From Limisphaera sp. (GTDB taxonomy: Bacteria > Verrucomicrobiota > Verrucomicrobiia > Limisphaerales > Limisphaeraceae): a stretch of 64,000 bases of DNA. The stretch spans positions 62,001 to 126,000 of the forward strand of contig JANWVC010000007.1 of the NCBI GenBank assembly GCA_025057755.1. Reading direction: 5' to 3'. Shown here piece after piece: positions 37,521 through 48,777 of the stretch; position 1 is the stretch's first letter; the number at the start of each line of letters is the position of its first letter. A model generated the notes under the pieces. The model saw only the letters and a program-made list of their open reading frames with translations, searched no databases and had not been told where the DNA came from. The position numbers were made by a program, and so were the translations under genes.

Positions 37521-38672
37521 ATGCAAAAACTCACCCAGATCAAAACCCAGTTCGTTCGTTTCCGCAGTCGTAAACATCCTCTCCGTCTGCGCGTCGGCGG
37601 TGAACTGGACGACTTCACGTTGGCTTATGAGATGTACGGCCGAATGAATTCCGATCGGTCCAATGTGATCCTTCTGTTTCACGCCATGACCGGCAGCCAA
37701 CATGCTGCCGGATACAATCCTCACGTCCCCGGCTTGGAGGGACGTTGGACGGAGGAAAATCATATTGGATGGTGGGACGCCTTCATTGGGCCGGGCAAGG
37801 CACTCGATACACGCCTGTTTTGCGTGTTGTGCGTGAATTATCTTGGCGGTTGTTACGGTTCCACCGGGCCGGCCTCTATCAATCCCAAGACCGGACGTCG
37901 TTGGGCCGCCGATTTTCCCGTGCTCCGCATGTGCGACATTGTCGATTCCCAAATCCGCTTGTTGGACGAGCTGGGAGTGCGTCGGTTGCACGCGGTCATT
38001 GGCGCCTCGATTGGCGGATTTCTAGCGCTGACGCTGGCCACGCGGTATCCGGATCGGGTACGCGTCGTGGTGCCCATCGGCACGGGGCCGGAAACCACCA
38101 TTTATCATCGCATAATCAATTTCGAGCAGATCACCGCGATTGAAAGCGATCCCAATTTTCGGGGCGGCAATTATTATGACGGCCCGCCACCGGAGACCGG
38201 GTTGGCGCTGGCCCGGCGCATTGCCCACAAGACGTTTGTGTCGCTTGAAATGCTCAGTGAACGAGCTCGTGGCGAGGTCGTCCCCCACAAACCGCCTCAC
38301 GGGTGGTACGAGATGAATCACCCGGTGGAATCTTACATGCTGCATCAGGGGTTGAAGTTCGTGAAGCGGTACGATGCCAACACGTATTTACGAATCCTGG
38401 ATGCCTGGCAATGGTTCGACCTGGCTGCCGAGGCCAATGCCACCGATTTACCGGCTGCCTTCGAACGGTGTCGGAGTCAGAAGTATCTTGTCTTCAGCAT
38501 CGATTCCGACCTGGCATTTCCGCGGGCTGAGCAGGAAAAATTAGTGCATTTGCTCAAACGCGCGCATGTGCCATGCATTTGGATTACGGTTCATTCGGAA
38601 AAAGGGCACGATTCCTTCTTGTTGGAGCCTCGCCTCTACACGCCTCATTTGCAGCAGGAACTTCGCGGCTAG
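37521..38672 (+). CDS. metX: Homoserine O-acetyltransferase
   Basis: Acetylates homoserine with acetyl-CoA, giving the substrate of MetY. An alpha/beta-hydrolase fold with LAYEMYGRMNSDRSNVIL, FHAMTGSQHAAG, GWWDAFIGPGKALDT, CVNYLGGCYGSTGP, the nucleophile Ser163 in GASIGG, Asp330 in IDSDLAFP and His363 in EKGHDSFLL. This is the usual Ser-Asp-His triad arrangement. Length of 383 residues matches the family. I start at the ATG at 37521 (MQKLTQIK); a further in-frame ATG at 37470 would add 17 non-conserved residues. The pair metY-metX is a common two-gene methionine unit. Sequence alone cannot exclude a succinyl donor, but the adjacent MetY favours acetyl. Confidence 0.94.
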   Translation: MQKLTQIKTQFVRFRSRKHPLRLRVGGELDDFTLAYEMYGRMNSDRSNVILLFHAMTGSQHAAGYNPHVPGLEGRWTEENHIGWWDAFIGPGKALDTRLFCVLCVNYLGGCYGSTGPASINPKTGRRWAADFPVLRMCDIVDSQIRLLDELGVRRLHAVIGASIGGFLALTLATRYPDRVRVVVPIGTGPETTIYHRIINFEQITAIESDPNFRGGNYYDGPPPETGLALARRIAHKTFVSLEMLSERARGEVVPHKPPHGWYEMNHPVESYMLHQGLKFVKRYDANTYLRILDAWQWFDLAAEANATDLPAAFERCRSQKYLVFSIDSDLAFPRAEQEKLVHLLKRAHVPCIWITVHSEKGHDSFLLEPRLYTPHLQQELRG

Positions 38673-38805
38673 GAACCTGGCCCGGTGCTGCGATTTGATC
38701 CGGCCTTAAGCGCTTGCCGCTGGAGATTTTCTAAGGAGTTTCCGGCCGGCGGCAGCGCCCCAGCTCGGTCCGCACGCCTGCTCAAAAACCAGCCATTCAA
38801 TAAAC

Positions 38806-39108
38806 TCACCAGCTCCAGTGGCGCAAGGCCAGCGCGATCGTCGTGACGATCAGCATTAAGCCCGCAGGCATGAAATTCTTCGTTTTCAGCAGACGCCAGC
38901 CAAACAAAAGAATCAGACAAAGTAGCAGCAAATCGGGACCCAAGGGCAGGCGGAGCCAGTTGAGGGCGCATGCGCTCAGGGCGACGGCAAATAGGAGCGA
39001 AACCACCAGCGAGACCTTGCTGCCTGCTTTAAGCCAACCCACTAGGCCACCCGCCACCAGCAGCACGATATAAACCCACAACACACGGTCTGGCGTCATC
39101 GGCCCCAC
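38806..39108 (-). CDS. TMEM14 family (UPF0136) small membrane protein
   Basis: A 100-residue, very hydrophobic protein with four closely packed helices: VYIVLLVAGGLVGWLKAGS, VSLVVSLLFAVALSACAL, GPDLLLLCLILLFGWRLL and PAGLMLIVTTIALALRHW. The KTKNFMPAGLM motif before the last helix and the glycine-rich first helix are those of the TMEM14/UPF0136 family, found in eukaryotes and bacteria. The bacterial role is unknown. The start could be the ATG three codons later (MTPDRV). It lies just 6 bases downstream of the small cysteine-rich gene and probably shares its transcript. Confidence 0.8.
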   Translation of the reverse strand: MGPMTPDRVLWVYIVLLVAGGLVGWLKAGSKVSLVVSLLFAVALSACALNWLRLPLGPDLLLLCLILLFGWRLLKTKNFMPAGLMLIVTTIALALRHWSW

Positions 39109-39114
39109 TCTAGC

Positions 39115-39294
39115 TCACTGAGGTACGACGTCCAGACTGATAATCAGTCCGGGCTCGCAATCCACGACCACTTCCAGTGGACGACAACAGACTTCGCAAT
39201 CGGTGTCGAACCGTTGAAAACCCTCGCTGGTGTCGATAACGAGATCGAATTTCTGACCGCAATGGGGACAGATGACCGTGTGCGCCACTTCCAT
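39115..39294 (-). CDS. CPXCG-motif cysteine-rich small protein
   Basis: About 59 residues with an ICPHCGQKFDLVIDTSEG start and DTDCEVCCRPLEVVV, that is, two CXXC knuckles spaced as in the 'CPXCG motif-containing cysteine-rich protein' family, likely a zinc-binding fold. The ATG at 39294 starts the protein as MEVAHTV; the frame continues upstream to 39327 without conserved sequence. The function of this family is unknown. Sits between the TMEM14 and BON-domain genes on the same strand. Confidence 0.8.
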   Translation of the reverse strand: MEVAHTVICPHCGQKFDLVIDTSEGFQRFDTDCEVCCRPLEVVVDCEPGLIISLDVVPQ

Positions 39295-39464
39295 GTCACA
39301 CCCTACACCCGCGACTCGGAAATGCAAGCGCCCGGCCCGCCGGAGCCCTAGGCCGTGCCACCCGGCTCGCTCGGGATGTGCTCCGACCTGGTTGCATTGC
39401 CGATGAAGGCCAGGAACGAACCCAACGGGTTTGTTGTGTCACCGGTCGTTTCCCAGAGCTTGCC

Positions 39465-39922
39465 TCAAGGTTCCACCCTCAAATCTGCGGTGACTTCTCG
39501 CACGGCAGGATCAGCCTCCATCGCCAGGAGGATTGCGCGACCGATGTCCTCGGCGGAACGAACCGAGCCCGAAAGAAATACGCGGCCCTCGGAGCTGCGG
39601 ACGGAAATCCGCAATGCGGACAACCGCGGATCAGCGACATACTTCGCTTTAATTGCGCCTGTGATACGGGCGTCTGTGGCTGCATCCACCACGGTTTGGC
39701 CCCATTCCCGCGCTGCGCGACGCACCACTTGGCCACGCCGGGCGAGCTCTTCCTGAATGTTGGTGGTCGTGAGGTGAAGCAACCGGAGTTTTTCCTGCGC
39801 TACACGGCGCAGCTCCTCGCCGGAGGCGGTCCATTCCTCACGCCAACGCGTGGTGACGCTGGACCTGGCTGTCGCGCCCACGATGGCCCAGATGATTCCG
39901 GCGCCCAACAGCGCACCCAAGA

Positions 39923-39947
<25 letters not shown>
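39465..39947 (-). CDS. BON-domain protein with N-terminal membrane anchor
   Basis: A 160-residue envelope protein. A membrane helix at the start (FFCGLILGALLGAGIIWAIVG) anchors an extracytoplasmic, helix-rich linker (about 30-85, RREEWTASGEELRRVAQ-like). A single BON domain at about 88-158 follows: DARITGAIKAKYVADPRLSALRISVRSSEGRVFLSGSVRSAEDIGRAILLAME then VREVTADLRV. BON domains bind lipids or partner proteins in osmotic-stress and channel proteins. The start overlaps the end of ispG by 25 bases, so the two are probably cotranscribed. Family call secure, function not known. Confidence 0.85.
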
Positions 39948-41745
<1,798 letters not shown>

Positions 41746-41749
<4 letters not shown>

Positions 41750-43164
41750 CGTTGCTCGGTTTGTCCCGATCGAGGTCGATCGCTTGCAGTTGGCTCCGGC
41801 GCAGCCTGCTCAATCTGGTGCCGAGCTTTGAACCAAGCACTGAAAAGCGGCAGGCGCCGCAGATCGAAGAAAGTTACATACAACATAAACGACAGCAGAA
41901 GTACGGCAAAGGCTGTGGTGGTATATTCAACCACCTGCACACTCAGCGGGCGTCCCCGGACTTTCTCAAACAGGGCCATGAGGATATGGCCACCATCCAG
42001 CACTGGCACCGGCAGTAAGTTCAAAATCGCCAAATTAACATTCAGCAATACTAGGAAGCTCAGGGCCAGGCGATAATCTGTGTTCACCCAGGCGGCTAGC
42101 ATGGCCAGGATCCCCACTGGGCCACTCAAGTCCTTGGCTCCTACACCGGTCTGCTTGGAGTACACGAGGGCCATTAACGTCTTGAAGGTCTTGTCCACTA
42201 CATCAGCCACTTGCGTCCAGGGCGGCGGGCCGGGGCGCTGAACCACATACATTTGCGTGGAGCTACTGGCCAGAGCCACACCGATGCGGCCCTGACCCGA
42301 AACTGGGTCGAGCCGGGGTCGGATGGTCAAAGCCAGCTTCTGGCCATTCCGTTCGATGCGAATCTCGCTGGGTTGATCAGGTCGTTGTCGAATCAGGTCA
42401 ATGAGTTGTTCCCGATTCACAATGGGAACCCCGGCAAACGCCAGAATGCGGTCTCCTACCTGGAGTCCGGCTTCGGCTGCCGCGCTGCGTTCATGGACCT
42501 GGACCACCTCGGGATGATCCCGCGGTTCCAACCGAAGCAGCTTCAGGCCAAATGCTTCATTCACTGCCGTCCGCAAATGGTTGGTAAAGTATTGGCCGTT
42601 TCGCTCGGTTACCACCTCCACCACGTTGGTTCTGGCCAGGGCGGTCGCCAAATTGATGTCCTGCCAAGATCGAATCCGCTGGCCGTCCACTTGCAGGACG
42701 CGATCGCCTGGCTGAATGCCCAGTCGTTCCTCCTCGGAGCCCGGTTCGACATAACCCACGATGGGCGGGTTAACCGGCTCGGGTAATCCTACTGCCCAGA
42801 TCAAGGTTGCGATGCCGAACGCGAACAGAATGTTCATTAACGGGCCGGCTGCGGCCACCAGGATCTTTGATCCGGGCGACGCCGGTGGCAGAGGTTGCCC
42901 ATCGGGGCTTTGACCTTCGATCAGGGTTGCGGTGGTCATCTGCGGCAACTTCACATAGCCGCCCGCGGGAATAAGTCGCCAAGCATACTCTACGCCGTCG
43001 CGTGTCCAGCCAATCAATCTGGGACCAAACCCGATGGAAAACCCCTCCACTTTGAGGCCCCGGCGACGTGCCATCCAAAAGTGCCCGTATTCATGCACAA
43101 AAACCGCGGCGCCGAACAACACGATCACCGCGACCACAACGTACACAATGTTCCAAAAACTCAT
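41746..43164 (-). CDS. rseP: Site-2 intramembrane metalloprotease RseP
   Basis: Zinc-dependent intramembrane protease cutting membrane-anchored regulators such as anti-sigma factors. Residues 10-30 include the first helix and VFVHEYGHF (His24, Glu25, His28). FSIGFGPRLIGW and YVKLP, LVAAAGPLMNILFAF, two PDZ domains (about 120-205 and 215-300), SGPVGILAMLA, and the last active-site motif NLLPVPVLDGGHI, then C-terminal helices, follow the RseP plan. I used the ATG at 43164 (MSFWNIV): the frame extends to 43416, but that extension overlaps the promoter region of the divergent gene and is not conserved. At 472 residues it has the family length. Confidence 0.95.
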
Positions 43165-43406
43165 CGTTTCTGCGGTGGTCTGCCACGCACCGCCGTTCAA
43201 TCTACTTGGATTTCCTGGTCGTGACAACCAGCCAAACCGGGACTTCGGACCGGTTTCATTCAGTGATTGTGACTTCTGGCAGCCCGAGCTCGAGCGAGTC
43301 TGCCCTTCCTGCGGCAAATCGGAGCGGATCGCATCGAGGCCCCGTGTGGAAACGGCAACCGGCAGGCGTGCCCTGCCCTCTGCCAGGCATGGCTTGACCC
43401 GGCGCA

Positions 43407-44924
43407 ATGGTCGCATTCCACTGGCTGCGGTTGGACATGTCGCCCCATGGATCCAGTGTCAAAGGCCGTTGGGAACCCAGTGGATTCGGACTGCAGCGCG
43501 TGTGGCAATCCGCCGTGGTTTGGTCTTGGGTAATGAACGGATTGCGCCTGGCAGCAGGTGTGATCGTGCTGCCTCTGTTGGTCAGTCGGCTGCCAGCGCC
43601 CGATTTTCACACTTACTTTGTTCTTCTGAGTCTTTCGGCGCTGGTGCCCATTTTGGACTTGGGCTTTTCCAGTAGCATTGGTCGGGCTGTCAGCTACGCC
43701 ATGGGAGGCGCGCGGGAGTTGCGGGCATACGGGTTTGTACCGGAACCGGGAGCGCAGGGGCCCAACCGCGTTTTGCTCGGTCAATTGTTACACACAACGC
43801 GTACCCTCTACCGGATCCTGACGCTGGGCGCCGCACTTCTTCTTGGTTGCCTGGGTACATGGGCGGTGAGCCAGGCTGTGGCTCAAACCAGTCGGCCGGC
43901 GGTCACATGGCTGGCGTGGGGCCTGACTCTGGCGTCGGTGCTTTGGGAGATTTACGCGGGATGGTGGAACGTTTTTCTGCGCAGCATGGATCGTGTGCTT
44001 ACTAGCACCCGGCAGGTGGCCCTGGCCCAACTGATCAAGATCACGCTAAGTTGCGTCTTGTTGCTGGCCGGCGCCGGCTTGCTGAGCGTACCGTTGGCAG
44101 GTTTGATCGGCTCGGTCATGCAGCGGATCTTAGCGCGGCGTGAGGTGTTGAAACTGTTGGGGAGCGGGTGGCAAGCTGGTGAGCTTCAGACGGTGCGTCA
44201 GTTGGTAGCGACGCTTTGGCCCAACAGTTGGCGCGTGGGGTTACAGTTATTGAGTTACTATTTGGCAGGCCAGGCCAACACGCTGATTTGCTTGCCTTTG
44301 CTTGGGTTGGAGGCGGGTGGGCGCTACGGATTTACACTCCAGTTGATTACCATTTGCTCCGGCATGGCACAAGTGTGGACTTCCGTCAAATGGCCTTACC
44401 TGGGCCAGTTGCGCATCCGGCATGATTTGAATGGAATGCGCCGCATCCTATGGCCCCGACTGTGGTTGCAGTATGGAACGTTTGTTGTATTGGCTGCGAC
44501 TGTGCTGGGACCGCTCGCATCGCTGCTGGAACGCTTTCATCCGGACAAACAGTTGCTACCAATGCCCTGGCTCGCGTTGCTTGCGCTTCACGCCTTTTTG
44601 GAGATGAATTATATCTTTTGGGGAACGTTGATCAGCACAGAGAACCGGACCCCTTATGCCTGGCCGATCATTCTTTCGAACTTGGCCAGCTTTACTCTTG
44701 TGCTGGTCCTGCTTCGTACTGGCGGGCTCGATGTGGGCGCCCTTGTGTTGGCACCGTTGATCGTGCACGGTCTTTACAACCACTGGAAATGGCCCATGGA
44801 AGGCGCTCGGAGCTTGGGCACTTCGTTTTGGCAGTTTCTGTTCCGAAGGCCGCACGCGACTGCGGAAGTACTCATGGCGCGAGAGGTTCAGCCGCAGCCA
44901 GGGATTCGATCCGACAAACTTTGA
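43407..44924 (+). CDS. Polysaccharide flippase-like multi-spanning membrane protein (Wzx/MOP type)
   Basis: A 505-residue protein with about twelve hydrophobic helices, beginning with VVWSWVMNGLRLAAGVIVLPLLVSRL and FVLLSLSALVPILDLGFSSSIGRAVSYAMGG. The DLGFSSSIGRAV pattern after the second helix and YGFTLQLITICSGMAQVWTSVKWP in the middle resemble O-antigen flippases of the MOP superfamily (RfbX/Wzx). The C-terminal tail is hydrophilic. No glycosyltransferase or polymerase gene is nearby, so what it exports is unclear. Divergent from rseP across a 242-base gap. Superfamily assignment is by topology and local motifs; a different MOP subfamily is possible. Confidence 0.72.
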   Translation: MVAFHWLRLDMSPHGSSVKGRWEPSGFGLQRVWQSAVVWSWVMNGLRLAAGVIVLPLLVSRLPAPDFHTYFVLLSLSALVPILDLGFSSSIGRAVSYAMGGARELRAYGFVPEPGAQGPNRVLLGQLLHTTRTLYRILTLGAALLLGCLGTWAVSQAVAQTSRPAVTWLAWGLTLASVLWEIYAGWWNVFLRSMDRVLTSTRQVALAQLIKITLSCVLLLAGAGLLSVPLAGLIGSVMQRILARREVLKLLGSGWQAGELQTVRQLVATLWPNSWRVGLQLLSYYLAGQANTLICLPLLGLEAGGRYGFTLQLITICSGMAQVWTSVKWPYLGQLRIRHDLNGMRRILWPRLWLQYGTFVVLAATVLGPLASLLERFHPDKQLLPMPWLALLALHAFLEMNYIFWGTLISTENRTPYAWPIILSNLASFTLVLVLLRTGGLDVGALVLAPLIVHGLYNHWKWPMEGARSLGTSFWQFLFRRPHATAEVLMAREVQPQPGIRSDKL

Positions 44925-45086
44925 TCGCTGTTTGGCAAAATAGGTTGGGCGAGAGAGAACGTCTGGAGTACCTTAAGGCTGACCGCAACGGCGGGGCAGG
45001 CTCGGGGCTCAGCCTGCCGGGTGCGGGGGCAGCCGCTTCCGGCGGCAAAGTAGGGCGGCCGTAGACCATTTTCGAGGGAGCGAGTC

Positions 45087-48000
45087 ATGAGCACCAAACA
45101 TTACTTGACGGTGGATGGCAACGAGGCGGTTGCCTACGTTAGTTACCGTCTCAACGAGGTCATGTGCATTTATCCCATCACCCCTTCTTCCCCCATGGGC
45201 GAGTGGTGCGACCAATGGGCGGCGGAAGGGAAGCGCAATCTGTGGGGAACCGTTCCTACGGTGGTGGAAATGCAAAGTGAAGCCGGCGCGGCCGGTGCTC
45301 TTCACGGTGCTCTACAGACCGGCGCCTTAGCCAACACGTTTTCTGCTGCTCAAGGGTTGTTGTTGAAGATCCCGAACATGTACAAGATCGCGGGCGAACT
45401 ATTGCCTACGGTCTTTCACATTAGTGCGCGCACGGTTGCCACGCATGCCCTTTCCATTTTCGGGGACCATAGCGACGTGATGGCTGCGCGAGCCACTGGG
45501 TTTGCCATGCTGGGATCGGCCTCTGTTCAGGAGGCGATGGATTTTGCTCTGGTCGCCCAGGCGGCCACGTTCCGTGCCCGGGTCCCGTTTCTGCACTTCT
45601 TCGACGGTTTCCGGACGTCCCACGAGGTGCAGAAAATCGAGGTCATTCCAGACGATGTGATGTTGTCCATGATGGACATGGACGCCATTGAGGCGCATCG
45701 TAGGCGCGCTCTTTCGCCGGATCATCCAGTGTTGCGAGGTACGGCGCAAAACCCGGATGCGTACTTCCAAGCTCGCGAGGCCAGTAATCCGTTTTATTTC
45801 GGCTGTCCCGACATTGTTCAGAAGGTCATGGACGAACTGGCTCAAAAGACTGGGCGCTCATACCATTTGTTCGATTACGTGGGGGCGCCGGACGCCGAGC
45901 GAGTGATTGTCCTCATGGGATCGGGTTGTGAAACCGCGCATGAAACCGTCGAATACCTGCTGGAGCGGGGCGAAAAGGTCGGCGTGGTCAAAGTCCGGTT
46001 GTTCCGTCCATTTGATGTCCGCCGATTCGTGGCGGTGTTGCCCTCGACAGTGCGGGCCATTGCGGTGTTGGATCGCACGAAGGAACCGGGTTCTGCCGGC
46101 GAACCCTTGTACCAGGACTGCGTGGCAGCCGTGATGGAGGCCTATCAAAACGGCTGGGCACCCTTTGCGCGGCTTCCGAAAGTTGTGGGCGGTCGGTATG
46201 GCCTCTCTTCTAAAGAGTTTACGCCGGCCATGGTGAAGGCAGTGTTTGATAACTTGGCCAACGACCAGCCCAAGAACCACTTTACTGTGGGGATTCAGGA
46301 TGATGTTACCCGCTCCAGCCTGGAGTATGATCCGAGCTTTTCCACGGAAAGCGAGGATGTGGTTCGTGCTCTGTTCTACGGGTTGGGTGCTGACGGCACC
46401 GTAGGCGCCAACAAGAATTCGATCAAGATCATTGGTGAAGAGACGGACAATTATGCCCAGGGCTATTTCGTGTACGATTCTAAGAAATCCGGCTCCATGA
46501 CGGTTTCCCACTTGCGATTCGGCCCACGGCCCATCCGGTCGACGTATCTCATCAGCCGCGCCAATTTCGTGGCCTGTCATCAGCCGGTTTTCCTCGAACG
46601 GTACGATGTGACCGAGCCTTTGGTTGAAGGAGGGGTGTTCCTGCTCAACACGCCGTATGGACCGGACGAAGTATGGGATCATCTCCCCCGCGTGGTCCAG
46701 GAAGGCCTGATTCGAAAGAAAGCTCGTTTTTATGTGATCGATGCCACGAGTGTGGCTCGTGCCAGCGGGATGGGAGGCCGTATCAACACCATCATGCAAG
46801 TTTGCTTCTTCGCCCTGGCCGGTGTGCTGCCGCGGGAGGAGGCCATTGAAAAAATCAAAGATGCCATCCGCAAAACATACGGTCGCAAGGGCGACGAGGT
46901 GGTCCAAAAAAACATTCAGGCCGTGGAAAACACGTTAGCCAATTTGCATGAAGTATCCGTGCCGAACCGCGTGACCAGCACCCGTGAGCTGCGCGGTGGC
47001 GTCACCGAGGATGCACCTGAGTTCGTCCGGAACGTATTGGGCAAACTGGCTCTGGGCCGAGGCGACGAATTGCCTGTGAGCGCCTTCCCTGTGGATGGAA
47101 CTTTCCCCACCGGCACGGCGCGTTACGAAAAGCGCAATATTGCGCTGGAAATCCCCGTCTGGGACGAAAAAGTTTGTATCCAGTGTGCGAAATGCGTGGC
47201 GATTTGTCCTCACGCGACCATTCGCATGAAGGTGTACGAACCGCAGTATTTGGAGAATGCGCCGCCCACTTTCAAGAGTACCGAGGCCCGCAACCCGGAT
47301 TGGAAAGGGCTCAAGTTCACTCTGCAGGTAGCGCCCGAAGATTGCACCGGCTGCGCACTCTGTGTGGAGGTGTGTCCAGCTCGTAACAAGCAGGAGCCCA
47401 AGCTCAAGGCGATTAACATGCAGCCTCAGGCCCCGCTCCGGGATCAAGAGCGCGTGAACTGGGAATTCTTCCTCCGGCTGCCGGAAGTGGATCGGCGCAA
47501 GGTCAAGCTCACACAATTGCGCAGCCAGCAGGTTTTGCCGCCGCTGTTTGAATTTAGCGGCGCCTGCGCCGGTTGCGGCGAGACGCCCTACATCAAACTG
47601 TTGACCCAACTGTTTGGGGATCGTCTGCTGATCGCCAATGCCACTGGTTGCTCCTCCATTTACGGCGGCAACCTGCCCACTACACCTTATACTGTCGATG
47701 CTCACGGCCGGGGACCGGCTTGGTGTAACTCGCTCTTCGAAGACAATGCCGAATTCGGTTTTGGTTTCCGCATCAGTTTGGATAAACAACGTGAATTCGC
47801 TTGTGAATTGGTGCAGAAACTGGCTCCCGTCCTGGGCGATGATCTGGTTTCCGAACTGCTCAAAGGCAGCCGCGACCGCGATGAAGCCGGCATTTACGAG
47901 CAGCGAGAACGGGTAGCGACCCTGAAAGCAAAGTTGAAAGACCATCCGTCTCGGGAGGCACGGCTGTTGCTCCCCCTTGCCGACACACTTGTGCATAAGA

Positions 48001-48698
48001 GCGTATGGATCGTTGGGGGCGACGGCTGGGCCTACGACATCGGCTACGGCGGCCTCGACCATGTCCTGGCCAACACCCGTGACATCAACGTGTTAGTGAT
48101 GGACACCGAGGTTTATTCCAACACCGGTGGCCAAATGTCCAAGGCCACTCCGCGCGGAGCCGTGGCCAAGTTCGCCGCCGCAGGTAAGACCACGCCCAAG
48201 AAAGACTTGGGGCTTATCTGCATGACCTACGGCCACATCTACGTGGCCAGTGTGGCCATGGGAGCCCGCGACGAACATACCTTGCGGGCGTTCCTGGAGG
48301 CCGAATCTTATCCAGGGCCGTCCATCATCATCGCCTACAGCCATTGCATAGCTCACGGCATTGCCCTCGACATGGGCGTGGGCGCCCGTCAGCAAAAGTT
48401 GCTGGTGGACACTGGCCAGTGGTTGCTCTACCGGTATGATCCGCGGCGCGCGGCTGCTGGGGAGAACCCATTGCAACTGGATTCGCCCGCTGCCCGGGCA
48501 AAGTTGGAGGAGTATCTTCTCAGCGAGAACCGGTTCAAAATGTTGCTCAAGAGTCGGCCGGAAGAGGCGCGCAAGCTCTTTGAGCAAGCGCAAAAAGATG
48601 CCGAGGCCCGGTGGAAATTCTTCGCCTACCTGGCCACGCGCAAGACTGACGGAAACGGCCACCCGGAACCAGCCACGGTGGCAACGGCTCAAGCCTAA
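45087..48698 (+). CDS. nifJ: Pyruvate:ferredoxin (flavodoxin) oxidoreductase
   Basis: Oxidatively decarboxylates pyruvate to acetyl-CoA and CO2, reducing ferredoxin or flavodoxin. This is the single-chain form (1,203 residues). The N-terminal domain has EAVAYVSYRLNEVMCIYPITPSSPMGEW, and HALSIFGDHSDVMAARATGFAML. Two [4Fe-4S] clusters are ligated by Cys697/700/703/707 (CIQCAKCVAICPH) and Cys753/756/759/763 (CTGCALCVEVCPA). The proximal-cluster cysteines are in GACAGCGETPY. The TPP site is GDGWAYDIGYGGLDHVL and MDTEVYSNTGGQMSKATPRG. GGGAG at 45072-45080 precedes the ATG. It is followed by a dihydroorotate dehydrogenase-like gene. Confidence 0.97.
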   Translation: MSTKHYLTVDGNEAVAYVSYRLNEVMCIYPITPSSPMGEWCDQWAAEGKRNLWGTVPTVVEMQSEAGAAGALHGALQTGALANTFSAAQGLLLKIPNMYKIAGELLPTVFHISARTVATHALSIFGDHSDVMAARATGFAMLGSASVQEAMDFALVAQAATFRARVPFLHFFDGFRTSHEVQKIEVIPDDVMLSMMDMDAIEAHRRRALSPDHPVLRGTAQNPDAYFQAREASNPFYFGCPDIVQKVMDELAQKTGRSYHLFDYVGAPDAERVIVLMGSGCETAHETVEYLLERGEKVGVVKVRLFRPFDVRRFVAVLPSTVRAIAVLDRTKEPGSAGEPLYQDCVAAVMEAYQNGWAPFARLPKVVGGRYGLSSKEFTPAMVKAVFDNLANDQPKNHFTVGIQDDVTRSSLEYDPSFSTESEDVVRALFYGLGADGTVGANKNSIKIIGEETDNYAQGYFVYDSKKSGSMTVSHLRFGPRPIRSTYLISRANFVACHQPVFLERYDVTEPLVEGGVFLLNTPYGPDEVWDHLPRVVQEGLIRKKARFYVIDATSVARASGMGGRINTIMQVCFFALAGVLPREEAIEKIKDAIRKTYGRKGDEVVQKNIQAVENTLANLHEVSVPNRVTSTRELRGGVTEDAPEFVRNVLGKLALGRGDELPVSAFPVDGTFPTGTARYEKRNIALEIPVWDEKVCIQCAKCVAICPHATIRMKVYEPQYLENAPPTFKSTEARNPDWKGLKFTLQVAPEDCTGCALCVEVCPARNKQEPKLKAINMQPQAPLRDQERVNWEFFLRLPEVDRRKVKLTQLRSQQVLPPLFEFSGACAGCGETPYIKLLTQLFGDRLLIANATGCSSIYGGNLPTTPYTVDAHGRGPAWCNSLFEDNAEFGFGFRISLDKQREFACELVQKLAPVLGDDLVSELLKGSRDRDEAGIYEQRERVATLKAKLKDHPSREARLLLPLADTLVHKSVWIVGGDGWAYDIGYGGLDHVLANTRDINVLVMDTEVYSNTGGQMSKATPRGAVAKFAAAGKTTPKKDLGLICMTYGHIYVASVAMGARDEHTLRAFLEAESYPGPSIIIAYSHCIAHGIALDMGVGARQQKLLVDTGQWLLYRYDPRRAAAGENPLQLDSPAARAKLEEYLLSENRFKMLLKSRPEEARKLFEQAQKDAEARWKFFAYLATRKTDGNGHPEPATVATAQA

Positions 48699-48777
48699 AT
48701 GGATTCTCAACCGGGGCAGTGCAGGCCCTGCCTGCACCGCCCACACAACCATCCACCCATCTACTCCGGAATATCCC

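Noticed and set aside
45858..46907. Long minus-strand open frame (349 codons) inside nifJ
   Set aside because: It lies fully antisense to the well-supported PFOR gene and has no domain of its own; GC-rich genes give such shadow frames.
46935..48062. Second long minus-strand frame (375 codons) inside nifJ
   Set aside because: Same reason: antisense to PFOR, no motif, composition typical of a shadow.
48361..48777. Upstream extension of the dihydroorotate dehydrogenase-like gene
   Set aside because: It overlaps nifJ and reads as a shadow; the family start is at 48778.
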